Shown one piece after another: positions 12,601-22,153 of a stretch of DNA of 64,000 bases. Both the position numbers and the translations under genes were made by a program. A model generated the notes under the pieces. It was given only the letters and a program-made list of their open reading frames with translations. It was not told the DNA's origin and searched no databases. Source of the stretch: Asterias rubens (lineage: Eukaryota > Echinodermata > Asteroidea > Forcipulatida > Asteriidae); contig NC_047063.1 of the NCBI RefSeq assembly GCF_902459465.1, positions 7,935,343-7,999,342 of the forward strand. Reading direction: 5' to 3'. Within the stretch, counting starts at the first letter, position 1; the number at the start of each line of letters is the position of its first letter.

Positions 12601-14571
12601 CTTCCTGCTTCGCTCTTAGTGGGTAGAGCTTGTTATGATGGATTTACATTATTGTCCTAATTGTCTCTGTTTCAAAAAGGGGTTTTCAAGGGGTCAAATA
12701 AGGGCTTGTATTGACAGGGGTCAGCTGGAGTGTGTCAGGGGTCATGAACTTGGACTAATAGCTTTTAAGCGTTGAACAGTACGAAGCCCCCTGTGACGGC
12801 CCAACGCAAAGCTACACGACCAAACTGTATTTAAACGAAGTACATTTAACAATTATGGAACGTACTTTGTAAATTATTATTACATATTTCTGATACTGAA
12901 ACCAAGGATGCCTTAGAAGTGAGTTAAATCGCTGTAGCTCGCACGCCTAGGGAAATCTATAAACAAGGGTTCCTGCTGTCATGCATGTCTACTATGAACC
13001 AGAAACACCGCGGGGTTAACCCCTACTCTTCCACGGCAACTGATATGGGTTCTTGTTCGTGCAGGACTTAACCTAGTACACGGGACCCACTGCTAAAATA
13101 TTGTCATATCCAAAGGACAGAACAATGCATGGTAAATCATCTTGCCAAAGGACACAATCAGTGTCAAGACCAGTCTGGTGCTCTTAACCACTCAGCCACG
13201 GTACAGTTTACTGTTTCCAAATGATTTGAATTGACTTCCTCTTCAAAAGGCAATAAAACAACATCCTTCTCCTAATAATAGCACATTATAATCAAGTCTG
13301 TATTAGGCATTCATTAGATGAATTGGATGGATTAATTTGAGATTGAACACATGGACTAAACCCGACATCTTGTAATTGCGCTGTTTCTAGTTTACGGGAA
13401 ACAAGAAGATTCAATTAGGAAAGATGTCTGTTGAGGGTTGAAGAGATTCTTTGCTTACCAATTAATAAAAGTGTTGTTTTAAATATACATCTTCCGTTAC
13501 AAAATATATAAAACATTACATTTGAAATTCCTCATCACGCGAAACAGAGGGTGTGGCACACAGGTGGGGAGTAACATGCCACATGTCACATGTCAACTTG
13601 TGGTTGTCTTTGAAAAAAAACATTGTTAGTTTAGAAAACGAAAGTGACACATGTGTGGAAATCAAGACAGTAAAGTTGTAAGACTGGATTATTGCTTTGT
13701 CCTTCGGGTGGGATATTGGGACGTTGGTTCCGCGTAATAATATTATTATTTATAGTTAATCTTTAATTTATTTATTGTTATTTCAGTCTGTGGACGTACA
13801 ATAGATCTACACTCATCCGAGTCATTGCAGAGGGTAACCCGTGGGGACACAGCTCTCAAAGGCTCGGCACCCTGGTTGGCTCAGCTCTGGTACATCAAAG
13901 AAGGAACTCTGTTCTGCCATGGTTCCATCCTAAACGACCGTTGGATCCTCACAGCAGCCCACTGTATCAAATCACGCAACACAACAAAGAACAATCTACG
14001 AATTCATCTTGGAGACTTTGATAAAGTACTACCCGAAAAGGAAGAGAGGGCATACTCAGTGGATGATATCGTTGTGCACAGTGGATTCGACACCAAGCTA
14101 TTCGATGCTGATATCGCACTGGTTAAAGTCGACAGAACTATTCAATTCACAGACTACATCAGACCAATTTGCTTACCCCAGAAAAAGGTGTCAAAGCAGA
14201 TGCTTAGCATCGGCCGTCAGGGGCTTGTGTCAGGCTGGGGGAAGCTGACAACGAACGACAATGAGTACCCACGGTACCTCAAGAAAGTCATGCTGCCCGT
14301 CCAACAGCAAGCGGTGTGTAAACGCTCCACGGACTACCAAGTGACGCCTAATATGTTTTGTGCGGGTTACAGCCGAGCGGGTATGGGGGACTCCTGTGAA
14401 GGGGACAGTGGAGCCCCTTTCGCCGTCCAGCACATCAACGGCAGATGGCATATTCTCGGAGTAGTGAGTTGGGGTGAGGGGTGCGATCAAATGAACAAGT
14501 TTGGATTTTATGTACGTCTTCATAGGTACACAGCGTGGATTAAAAAACAGACTGGGTTGGAACTCAGATAG
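3229..14571 (+). CDS. Secreted mosaic serine protease SRCR-FN3-FN3-FN3-trypsin (gene span with introns; 5' end incomplete)
   Basis: Five exons (3229-3621, 5406-5750, 7424-7750, 11946-12245, 13787-14571) join in one frame of 715 residues plus stop. Every intron is phase 1, the usual arrangement for shuffled extracellular modules. In order: a scavenger receptor cysteine-rich domain with six cysteines, an acidic linker, three fibronectin type III domains (core Trp in VTLDW, VTVSW and LRFTW), then a chymotrypsin-fold protease. The triad is intact: His in TAAHC, Asp in DADIALV, Ser in GDSCEGDSGAP. Asp at the base of the pocket predicts cleavage after Arg or Lys. A Cys just before the catalytic domain (ICGRT) may tether the propeptide chain after activation. 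The protein is expected to be extracellular, possibly in immunity, coagulation-like or matrix proteolysis; that role is inferred. The signal peptide and any further N-terminal domains were not found. No named orthologue is recognised. Confidence 0.85.
3622..5405 (+). other. Intron 1 of the visible protease gene
   Basis: AT-rich in the first 1.1 kb, with no recognised repeat. A GC-richer patch at 5255-5370 just before the acceptor carries the YY1-type motif and an in-frame ATG at 5243. Confidence 0.6.
5308..5318 (-). promoter_or_regulatory. YY1-type motif (AAGATGGCGGC on minus)
   Basis: A perfect match to the core YY1 element that often sits just downstream of transcription starts in animal promoters. 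It lies in a locally GC-rich patch (5255-5370) and inside a frame open from ATG 5243 into the first FN3 exon. This hints at an internal promoter making an SRCR-less isoform. Confidence 0.3.
5406..5750 (+). CDS. Protease gene exon: FN3 domain 1
   Basis: Bounded by acceptor TTTTTCAG (ending 5405) and donor GGAG|GTAAGT (5751). Exactly 115 codons in phase 1-1, i.e. one symmetric module. FN3 landmarks are the strand-B Trp in VTLDWTEW and the strand-F pattern YEFIIEVVRLGSAG. The frame is also open upstream to an ATG at 5243, so an alternative 5' exon lacking SRCR is possible. Confidence 0.85.
5751..7423 (+). other. Intron 2 of the protease gene
   Basis: Holds a fragment (5922-5985) resembling the GTTGTCAAC...CAACACT repeat seen near 22670 and 62820, and a truncated element with the CTAGGTGGCAGCAG motif (6833-6900). 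Nothing else was recognised. Confidence 0.55.
6833..6900. repeat. Truncated MITE with CTCF-like motif
   Basis: Contains GAGGACTTTAAGGACGCTAG followed by GTGGCAGCAGACTACC, matching one arm of the element at 22789-22937. The opposite arm is not found, so this is a fragment. Confidence 0.55.
7424..7750 (+). CDS. Protease gene exon: FN3 domain 2
   Basis: Acceptor TTCCAG ends at 7423 and donor GATG|GTAAGA starts at 7751, phase 1-1. The frame gives VTVSWTEPSDIHCP, a proline-rich turn, and YTVYVTSRSEHGEGP, the B- and F-strand signatures of FN3. Two cysteines (HCP, KCD) may form an extra intradomain disulfide. Confidence 0.85.
8418..8630. repeat. Tandem repeat, about 57-base unit, four degenerate copies
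   Basis: The unit reads AGTAGACATTCACTGTACAA, then ACGTATGTGAATGTCCATTG, then TCGAAATAGCAA. Four diverged copies lie in a row. The ATTCAC/GTGAAT pairs make each unit weakly self-complementary. A further block of the same unit lies at 9003-9138. Confidence 0.75.
9003..9138. repeat. Second block of the 57-base tandem repeat
   Basis: About two further units (AAAGTAGACATTCACTGTAC, GAATGTTCAAGGTC), separated from the first array by about 370 bases of other sequence. Confidence 0.6.
9684..10151 (-). CDS. Unrecognised 155-codon open frame inside protease intron 3
   Basis: An antisense frame from ATG (10151) to stop (9684), long for this AT-rich intron. The product has no signal peptide or membrane span. 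It contains a Cys pair (NNVCQVCEIRVPPW) and a basic stretch. I do not recognise a family. It could be an exon or relic of a nested gene, a retroposed fragment, or chance. There is no supporting splice or promoter evidence. Confidence 0.2.
   Translation of the reverse strand: MKSQDHETVPILGPRPTTRIVSTGHKMLRDRSLRPTQLELPISSLKAITKFANIEKHLQESADYISISFDANPLVSKETGNVFNCFCISFSYEKRGGIYQRLGLRNNVCQVCEIRVPPWFFAPTKRVLILAATITRSPSIVPRGRSCNDLLEGVD
10375..10545 (-). repeat. SINE-like repeat, copy 1
   Basis: On the minus strand it reads GGTTGGCTCAGTGGTTTTCT ... GTGGACCCCAGACCGAATCC ... GGGTTTTCCCAATGGGG. A related copy lies on the plus strand at 38635-38770. The TGGCTCAGTGGT block resembles a tRNA A box. Confidence 0.55.
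11404..11485. repeat. GGGTCA/TGACCC-rich block 1
   Basis: Six or more alternating GGGTCA and TGACCC hexamers in 80 bases (for example GGGTCAACGGATTGACCC). Similar blocks lie at 16070-16166 and 17222-17398. Confidence 0.6.
11946..12245 (+). CDS. Protease gene exon: FN3 domain 3
   Basis: Acceptor AAATAG ends at 11945; donor GAGA|GTAAGT starts at 12246; phase 1-1. The frame reads VPSAKPSGISATFF, LRFTWDPIPC and YKLLVAAKTRLGRGP, a full FN3 repeat of 100 codons. It is shorter and less regular than the first two, but the core Trp and Tyr are in place. Confidence 0.82.
12246..13786 (+). other. Intron 4 of the protease gene
   Basis: Contains a minus-strand partial SINE (12995-13207). Otherwise no feature was recognised. 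Ends with a T-rich tract before the trypsin exon acceptor. Confidence 0.55.
12995..13207 (-). repeat. tRNA-derived SINE, partial
   Basis: On the minus strand it starts CCGTGGCTGAGTGGTTAAGA, a Leu/Ser tRNA-type A box, and continues GATTGTGTCCTTTGGCAAGA, as in the fuller copy at 28392-28790. The B box region is degraded or deleted. Confidence 0.55.
13787..14571 (+). CDS. Protease gene last exon: trypsin-like catalytic domain
   Basis: Acceptor TTATTTCAG ends at 13786; stop TAG at 14569-14571. One exon codes for the whole peptidase S1 domain. His (13960-13962), Asp (14110-14112) and Ser (14407-14409) of the triad are all present, with the oxyanion loop GDSGAP and Asp at 14389 predicting trypsin-like specificity. 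The expected activation site reads R|VTRG rather than the common R|IVGG. The VSWGEGC motif near the C-terminus is typical of the family. A single-exon catalytic domain is unusual for vertebrate S1 genes but not unique. Confidence 0.93.
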
Positions 14572-14703
14572 CGATAAAATATATTCGTCTACAGTTAGAA
14601 AAAACTATTTTTGGTTGATAGGTAATGCAACTGTTAACAAAATTATACTAAGTGTATGTACAGATATTCCAAATACTTATATTCCGAATCTGGACTTAAC
14701 TTA

Positions 14704-14709
14704 ATTAAA
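14704..14709 (+). promoter_or_regulatory. Possible poly(A) signal ATTAAA of the protease gene
   Basis: The first ATTAAA-type hexamer after the stop, about 130 bases downstream. The position is plausible, but the sequence is AT-rich and the motif could occur by chance. Confidence 0.3.
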
Positions 14710-16069
14710 TGTTTGCATTTGGACATAAAACTTGAATACTCTATAGTAAAGCTACGAACACTTATCTTCAGTCTTAGCAATGTAGGATATACTATATGTT
14801 ACATACTGCATCGGTATTTAATTACACCCTTCTGGTAATTTCCTGTGTGATAATTCGCCTGGATTAGAGAGGTCATTTTGGGATAGACCGTCTCGTGGTC
14901 AGGTGACCCGGATGACAAGTCCGTGTCTGTGTGAGACCCTCATTCTAATATGGGTTGGTCTTTGGCCAGCTCATCATGTCGGACTGTTTTACTTTCAAAC
15001 CCACATTTTAGAGAGCTTTCTAGTTTAGACAATATTTTAGCTGTTCTAAAACAACGGTCTTTCATAGTAACCACCATGAATCGTAGCGAATAGAAGAAAT
15101 CCACGCGTATTGTAAACAATAACTAAAATACATACTTAAATCTTGCCAGACAATTTCCTTAAAAAGGTGAAAAGATTAGTTATCTTTAAATATTGTCTAT
15201 AATTTTGTTTTATTGATATTTCTTTTAAAGCTAGTTCACGTATGTCTTCTGAAACCTGTGTTTACAACTCGAGTATTGTCCTTTTGTAAAGCACACGTAT
15301 TCACATTAAGTTGTGATGTTTATTAACCGTGGTATTATGTTGTGTAAAGATGTATTATACTGCAGCACCATAATGCCTGGTCGTATTCCCTTTATGCATT
15401 ATCAATAATGAACACCAATATTCTATACACAAAAAGGAGCCAGTCTAATTGTCCAGGCCTGTTGGTGAAAAACTATAATGGCTCTGTAGCGAATTGCATA
15501 TAGTTGCTTAAACAACCCAAAGTCACTAAGCACAGAAACACATTGCTTAGCAGAAAACAGGTTACCAGCCAAGAAACAGTTTATGTTTTTGTTATGATTG
15601 GACTGGTCTCCCTCGAACTATCGCTAAACAAAATTGAAAAGACTTTCTATGAAACCAGGCTGAACGCTGCATAGTCACATGATTCATTACCTGCATAAAT
15701 TGTGTTAAAATTAAAAGTTAAATATAGACATGCTTAACCAACACTTACAGTAAGTAAGGTGCGAGTGTACAATCCTTCCAAGTGCAATAATACAATCCAT
15801 TCAGAATTGTATGTTTTAGAGTTAATTATTCATTTATTGGTGTATTTATAGCCCACTTCATAGAGGGTGCAGGACTTAATCCTGTTTACAACACTCTATT
15901 TATTTACTATTTACTATTAACCCCCTCCTTTTAGAAGTTGTAAGGTGCACCAGTGGACCATCATTCCTTGAGTAAATGCACCCCTACAGCTGTTGTTTTA
16001 ATTGTTTATAGGTCTGACATGGGTTCATAAATGGGTTTCATTTCAAATTCTGCGTCAGTTTAACCCGAT

Positions 16070-16166
16070 TCTGGGTCAGTTTTGACACACATTCAGGTTC
16101 CTATCCTGACCCTTGAACGGGTCAGGCACCACGGGACTCGGCATCCGGGTCAATTCTGACCCATGA
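16070..16166. repeat. GGGTCA/TGACCC-rich block 2
   Basis: Repeated CTGGGTCAGTTTTGACAC, CCTGACCCTTGAACGGGTCA and CCGGGTCAATTCTGACCC. Same motif chemistry as 11404-11485. Confidence 0.6.
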
Positions 16167-17062
16167 GGTTTTTTTTTACAGCAGAGAAGGTTATGAAAGA
16201 AAGCGAAGACCTTAATGTCACTGTTTTGTAATGGGATGGATGAATTTAAACTTAATTAGTTACAAATACGGAATCAAGTGTTGGCCAACTGAAAAACATT
16301 TTATGAAAACATTAATTACAATGTGACGATTCCCTTGACCAATTTGGAAATGATATCTCTTATTTTATTTGTTCGTTAATTGGGGGGGAGGGGTCAACAG
16401 TAGGTTTGCTCTAAGTTTCTAAATTTATACATAAATCTACTTGTTTGTAGATTTTTCTGAAGGTTAAGAATTATTTAAGAAAATAACTGTTTCAATCTGG
16501 TTTCAATATGTCGACGTTATTCAAAACTGTTTTACAGTGTTTTCACATGAATGACATATTTATGACTTGTAACAATTTTAAACATTACTTAACAAAAATA
16601 CACCTCGGTCAGCAAAACATGTCGTTATATATTAAATTTGGCTTGTATTGCTTGAATACGGAGTAAGAAATCGTTTGAAAAACATCCATTCAAAAGAAAG
16701 ACAACTGCTTCATTACTATTTTTCAAAAAGTGATGCTTGCATTCCAAACCTATTTGGTGAGTCTAGGAGAACTGATTGAATCCTAAACAATATGTATAAG
16801 TTATTTCAAAATGAAATGTCGTCTTCTCTTTCGTTAAAAGTGTGTAAAGAGTATCATTACTGGAGAAAAGAATTCAAAGTTCTCCTTTTTGTGTATATAG
16901 TTTGTAAATTATGCAATCTGGTATTTATTATATGCATGTAAATAACACGAGCTCATTCTTATTAATGTCCAAGACATTTTCCAAGGAGAAATAAAATTTC
17001 CATTACTTTTTGCAAATCGGTTTCTTTCGTGTTGTTATTTTATTAAGAGAGATTGCCCATAT

Positions 17063-17135
17063 TACGACCGTGAGCACAGTTGGTAGAGCACCGACACGTT
17101 AATCCGAAGGTCGTTGGTTCAAAGCCTGCTCTATT
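17063..17135 (+). repeat. tRNA-like SINE fragment
   Basis: Reads GAGCACAGTTGGTAGAGCAC then CGTTAATCCGAAGGTCG and B box GGTTCAAAGCC. Resembles a tRNA-Asn body (GTT), but the acceptor ends do not pair, so it is a SINE head or tRNA pseudogene. Confidence 0.55.
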
Positions 17136-17221
17136 CAATCTTTCTTTGTTCAACCCCATACTAGTTTTTTTTTTCATCTTAATATTCAGTAAAATACAAT
17201 AGATTGTGGACGCGTTCAATA

Positions 17222-17398
17222 TACACAAGGGTCAGATCCAGATGTCCGGGACCCAAGGGCCCTCTGACCCACTTACAGGCTGACCCGGTAAACAATGGGA
17301 TTCGCCAATTGGATTCTGCACAAGTTTGACCCATATGTAGGTCATTTCTGACAAAGTTTCCGGTCATGGCCCAGAAAGGGTCAAACCCATTCTGACAC
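17222..17398. repeat. GGGTCA/TGACCC-rich block 3
   Basis: Repeated GGGTCAGATCC, CTCTGACCC, GCTGACCCGG, TTTGACCCA and AGGGTCAAACCCATTCTGAC, followed by a long T-tract (17400-17446) and a G-run. Confidence 0.6.
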
Positions 17399-17905
17399 GT
17401 TTTTTTATTTATTTTTTTTAATTTTTTTTTTTTTTTTTTTTTTTTTGGGGGGGTGAGGTCGGCAAGTAACATTGTTTTTCACTATCAGATTTATCTTGGC
17501 TCTTCGTGAAATCAAGCCCTTGGTGGACAATGCAACGAGTAAAAGACTAGTTTTATAGTCTAATTTAGGGCTACCCGTACGGTTTTCAACAACTCCTAAA
17601 TTAAAAGAGTCAAAAGACTAGTCCTATTAGGTCTAACTAGTGGGGGTTTTCTGGACGATGTATATGCTAAATTGATTCTTGAAGGATTGAGAGACCTAAA
17701 CTGTCCACTGTTGAACGATTGGTCCCAAAGGACATTACAAATAACGAACAGTCCAAGTGTGACCTGCCCTTTGAACAACTAGGTTGGGATTCGAACGACA
17801 GCGATTTTACTCTGATTCACTTGACCAAAAGGTTGACACTTTTCTCTGTTTGACACTTGTACCCCCTCCCATCCCCTCCCTAACACCACTCCATTATGTT
17901 TTTAT

Positions 17906-18310
17906 TGTGTGCTAGGTATCTCAGGAATCATTTAGAGGGATTTAGGCGGTACCTCTGTAAAAGAGGAAAATATTGTGCTATAGTATATTAAATGGGTACA
18001 TTGGGGACGGGGTACCGTCAATACATGTGGGGCATGGTACTGGAACTCCGAAAGTCAAATGTAACCTGTTTTTTCTTTTAGGAATTCCCAGTTGGTGCTC
18101 AATATTGGGGCTTGGTGCCCTCCCCCCCCCCCCCCCCCTTATTGTGTCTCGATTATGTACTAAGCATCTCTGGCGTTATTTAGAGGGTTTTAGAGGGTAC
18201 TTCGGTACAAGAAGTGGGTATTTGAACATTGGAGAGGGGGTCCATAATGCGCAAGGTATAGGAATTATGTATGCCTCATAAGAGGATGCTTTAAATGTCA
18301 CTTCATAACC
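17906..18310. repeat. Degenerate two-copy tandem duplication
   Basis: GCTAGGTATCTCAGGAATCA / TTTAGAGGG / GGTAC blocks at 17912-17960 recur as CTAAGCATCTCTGGCGTTAT / TTTAGAGGG / GGTAC at 18160-18205. A poly-C tract (18119-18138) sits between them. Confidence 0.45.
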
Positions 18311-18532
18311 CCCACCCTCATCCCTCATTGGAGATGGGGTTTCACACAAAAAATATTTCACACAAAAAAAAGAACTACATATATTTAATATAGTAAGCGG
18401 TCAAAACTAAAAATAAAATAAAAGTTCCAATCCTATATAATACCTTTGACAGAGTTTGCAGCATGATAATTACAGTCACAACCGTTCATTATGGACCCTT
18501 GGGCACACGACGTCTTTGAGACTATTCATATG

Positions 18533-18778
18533 TTACAATGGCGTCTTATGACGTCTTATTTTGGTCGTATGACGATTAAACGACCAGATAACAACGTAAA
18601 ATGACGTTGTAAAGACAGTATTTCATTTCCATTTTTGTGGGGTTGGTTTTTTGTGGTGGGCGGGTTAGCTTTGCGGTTGAGTTTGTAAAGAGAGAGAGAT
18701 GTCATTTACCGTTGTTGTTTGGTGTGACAACACTACAGCACAACCGTAAAACGACATCATAAATACGCCATACAATTC
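18533..18778. repeat. TIR element (MITE-like)
   Basis: Left end TTACAATGGCGTCTTATGAC pairs imperfectly with the right end, which reversed begins GGAATTGTATGGCGTATTTA. Rich in TGACG/CGTCA motifs. About 245 bases, non-coding. Confidence 0.5.
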
Positions 18779-19069
18779 CATTCATTTTCAAATATTACAA
18801 TAACCATCCCATAATCACCCGAAGGACCAAACTGTTCCATTCGACACATGCTTATAATCAAAATGTCTTAGTCAAAGTTTGCTTCACATGTCGGGATTGT
18901 GTGGGGGTCTAAAGAAGTGATAGGGTCGAGGTTGTTAGGGAGAAGTGTTTTTGGTTTCCTTATTGGTGACAAATAGCTGTCAATGATGCCCCTTTTCCTG
19001 TCTAAGAAAGAACCTATACCTCTTAAGGCCCCAAGTCAGGCAGGTAAGTCTGCAAAGCAAATAACATCC

Positions 19070-19362
19070 TTAAAGGCAGTGGACACTATTGATAATTACT
19101 CAAAATAATTATTAGCATAAAACCTTACTTGGTAAAGAGTAAGGGGAGAGGTTGATTGATAGTATAAACATTAGTTTTCGACGTAAATTTCGACGAATTT
19201 GATTTCGAAAACTCAGAATTAAATTCTGAGGTCTCGAAATCAAGCATCTCAGAGCACACAACTTCGTGTGAAACAAAAGTTTGTTATTTTATGCATACGT
19301 TGAATAAACCAAAATGAGAAGACTGGTATTTGACAATTACCAATAGTGTCTAGTGTCTTTAA
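19070..19362. mobile_element. TTAAAGGCAGTGG family MITE, copy
   Basis: Starts TTAAAGGCAGTGGACACTAT and ends CCAATAGTGTCTAGTGTCTT then TAA, inverted relative to the start. The interior GAGGTCTCGAAATCAAGC recurs in the copies at 25883, 42330, 56269 and 59664. Non-coding, so non-autonomous. Confidence 0.85.
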
Positions 19363-19966
19363 GGAGTTATACACAATGAGTAAAACCGCTCTCACAGAAG
19401 TTGTCCCCAGAATGAGGTACTATACATGTATTTTGTATTTTTAGAGTAATAACATTACTTTGTGTGAACGTGGAGCAAGGGCAGATCTGTCTTTCATCTA
19501 CGGTGTGAATCGCTAGGCAGACATGCTGTGGGATGTCTTCAACATATACCAGTTCCATTTGCTTGCAACCCAAAGGGGTGAATTATTTATTGAAAAACGA
19601 GTATTCTCATTAGACAAAAAAATGGGCCAAAACGATTACCAATGTAATGTGCCATTTTGTGACCGTAAAGATTTCCCCGAGTGAAGAAAGAAGGTGGGTC
19701 GCCTGTTCGTTGACAGATTGTGCAGTAGGCCTATACCCATTAATCAGAAATTCTTGATTATCAATTACTGAATTAAGCAATTTGACGGTGACCGGTCGGA
19801 CTTGACCACTAATAAAGGGTAACCTGACCTAGTTTCCGGGAAAGTTTAAGAGACCTGGAAAATTGACCTGGATGTAACAGTGAAAGTCAATTATCTCAAT
19901 GCCGACTGACTTTCCGTTAATTAACACTTGAGCTCAGATCGGTCAACATTGCGGCTGGTTTTCACT

Positions 19967-20065
19967 ATAAAGACACTGAACACTTATTGGTTATTACTCA
20001 AAGTAATTGATATTATTCAAACTTACTTAGTAACGAGCAACGGAGAGCTCTTGATTAATAGTATA
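19967..20065. mobile_element. TTAAAGGCAGTGG family MITE, 5' fragment
   Basis: TAAAGACACTGAACACTTAT, TTACTCAAAGTAATTG and GTAACGAGCAACGGAGAGC match the left part of the family; no right end follows. Confidence 0.65.
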
Positions 20066-20332
20066 AAACGTCAAATGTATCAAAGGGAACATGTCATGTT
20101 TATGTACCCAAAGTTAAACTTACTCAAAAGAAGTTGGCTAGTCAGAATAACTTTTCATAGAGCAAGGACCACCTTGCTCTATGGATGGTTGAAAACAGTG
20201 TTTTAACAATCGCAAACTAACCCCAGACCAAAACAAATAAATAAGACCGTTCAATAAACCTATTATTAAAATAAAATTCATGACCTGAAACAACCATGAT
20301 GCTCGACTTTAATATTATCAATTATTATTAAT

Positions 20333-21319
20333 ATAGGTTTTCTCGATCAAATTCGGCAAATGAGCAGTCAATGAAATTTTCATGCGTTCGAATTAAAGCT
20401 GTTTTGCTTTTCCAGTTGTTACTGCGTTTCACATTCAGAATTCGGCCATTCAATTTCGTTTTGGGTCGAGTCGAATTCCTTCAAGTCACCTGGAAATAGA
20501 ATTTGTTTTCTTTCAAACATAAGAGTATATGCTTACGAACAATAAAACAATTTGTTTGGTAATTGTTTATCACGATTTATATGTTTAAAGAATATATAAA
20601 GTTGTTTGGGGCTGACTCCGCCTACCCCTTTTGTGACGTCAATCGAGGCAGACTTTGCCTGCAATGCGTATAGTAAACACACGTGCAAAGTACATGTACG
20701 TCCAAGTCGTGAGTTGGTACATTTCAAAAAGTGTTTTCTGCGTTCAGCAGCAATACACCCGGTCGGCATTGCCGGAAAAAACCAAAAAACAAATTTCTGA
20801 AACGTACAAACTCACGATTTGGTCCGTACATGTACTTTGCAATTGTGCTTACTCTACGCATTACAGGCAAAGTCTGCCTCGATTGACGTCACAAACAGCG
20901 CCCTCTCGGGTCGGGGTCTACTCTTAAATTTGTAAATAACATAAGAACTGATTGTTTAAAACCTTAGTTAACTGTTTATTCACATTCCACTCATCAAAAC
21001 ACATATATTAGTGACAAAAGCTTTATTTTGAAAAAATACCACTTCCAGGTGACTTTAAGCACTCTGTTCAATTTAGCGTAGCGTCATTCTTTTTTGTGAC
21101 ACACACGCCTCAAGAAGCGTCTGCGAATTTGAATGCTGCTTTGAAGAATTGTTAAATTTAATGATTATTTTGTTAATTCGAATGACGCAACATTACATTT
21201 GACTAATCCCAAAACGAAATCGAATGACCCTTTTGAGTACCATTCGATTTTGCGCGAAATAGAATAGCTTGGTGGTTAAATTGGCTGCTCTTTTTCCGAA
21301 ATTGAACGAGAAAACCTAT
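20333..21319. mobile_element. About 1 kb TIR element with a palindromic element inside
   Basis: Left end ATAGGTTTTCTCGATCAAAT-TCGG pairs with the right end, which reversed begins ATAGGTTTTCTCGTTCAATT-TCGG; inner arms (left ...TTCAAGTCACCTGGAA, right TTCCAGGTGACTTTAAG...) also pair, giving long inverted arms on both sides of a central palindrome. No transposase frame. Confidence 0.75.
20634..20891. mobile_element. Palindromic element with CRE (TGACGTCA) ends
   Basis: Arms 20634-20720 and 20804-20891 are inverted copies: TGACGTCAATCGAGGCAGAC ... GTACATGTACG ... GAGTTGGTAC. Each arm starts with a perfect TGACGTCA. It sits in the middle of the larger TIR element. Confidence 0.8.
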
Positions 21320-21721
21320 AATAACAAATAATTTGTTTATTTGCTTTGCGTGACAACCATTACTAATGAGTTTTGAAGAATTACATGGTTAGGTATCTTC
21401 ATGTGTTTGGTTTGCGGCAACAAACCATCGCTATTTTGTCATTGGCAAAATTGATGAGCAACGAAGATCAGAAATGGTTATTTTGCAGAGAAAGCCGCCA
21501 GAAAACAACATCGTAAAGTGCTCATTTACAGTTGAACATCATTATCCCTAATACGAGAAAAGTTCAAGCCTAATTGCTAAAGACATTCACAAGCCAAGGC
21601 CACATGAAAACATGAAAACATGACTGCGGAAAAGGGACAAATAACAACATGTTTTTTTCGTTCTGTTTTTAAGTATGACAGCTTAAGACGTTTACTTCTT
21701 GTGTCTTGAAAAAATAAAAAT

Positions 21722-21812
21722 TAGCTATTGCAAACTTACCAAACAAAAGGACCCATAATATAAATGCAAACAAAAAGTAAGTAGAGTAGTCCGACGTTTC
21801 GACCGTACGGAG
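21722..21812 (+). repeat. Repeat fragment with GACGTTTCGACC
   Basis: TTAGCTATTGCAAACTTACC ... GTCCGACGTTTCGACCGT recurs at 59098-59185. The GACGTTTCGACC motif is common at ends of retroelements in invertebrate deuterostomes; here it lies about 100 bases upstream of the LINE fragment. Confidence 0.55.
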
Positions 21813-21913
21813 CCTTGTTTGGGAAGGGGGGAGTAGTTGAAGATCTTAAATTCATATAGGCCAATATTTTTGGGAAGGGGTATGTATGAAGGACAATAAA
21901 ACAAGCTGAATTG

Positions 21914-22153
21914 AGATGGGCTTGACACACTGCCCAAAAAACCAGATGGGCAACAAGAATAATAGATTGGCAACCAAACAAAGGATAGGGAAACGGAAAA
22001 AGAGGTAGACAAAGAAGAAGATGGAGAGATGACATCAGGGTTTATGCAGGAACAACATGGGCCTGAACTGCAAGATATAGAAAGGAATGGCATTTAACAT
22101 GCGGAGGGCTTCATCTTACACTCGATGAACACAGCCTAAACGATGTTGATGAA
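21914..22153 (+). pseudogene. Decayed LINE (non-LTR retrotransposon) ORF2 3' fragment
   Basis: One frame with in-frame stops near 21923, 21989 and 22064 reads KRGRQRRRWRDDIRVYAGTTW, then KEWHLTCGGLHLTLDEHS. The R-x-R-W-x-D-I...G-x-x-W spacing is typical of the region after the reverse transcriptase in endonuclease-type LINEs. Truncated at its 5' side and clearly dead. Confidence 0.6.

Larger units (their letters stand above)
14572..20332. other. Intergenic region downstream of the protease
   Basis: No gene supported. Contains GGGTCA blocks, a tRNA-like fragment (17063-17135), poly-T and poly-C tracts, a two-copy degenerate tandem repeat (17906-18310), a TIR element (18533-18778) and TTAAAGG-family elements (19070-19362; partial at 19967-20065). 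The piece at 14710-16060 is AT-rich and featureless to me. Confidence 0.6.

Noticed and set aside
17063..17135. Functional tRNA-Asn gene
   Set aside because: The acceptor ends do not pair and the T-arm reads GGTTCAAAGCC with poor stem; better as a SINE fragment.
21725..22093. 122-codon minus-strand frame with hydrophobic Ser/Phe-rich product
   Set aside because: It is the shadow of the plus-strand LINE fragment.
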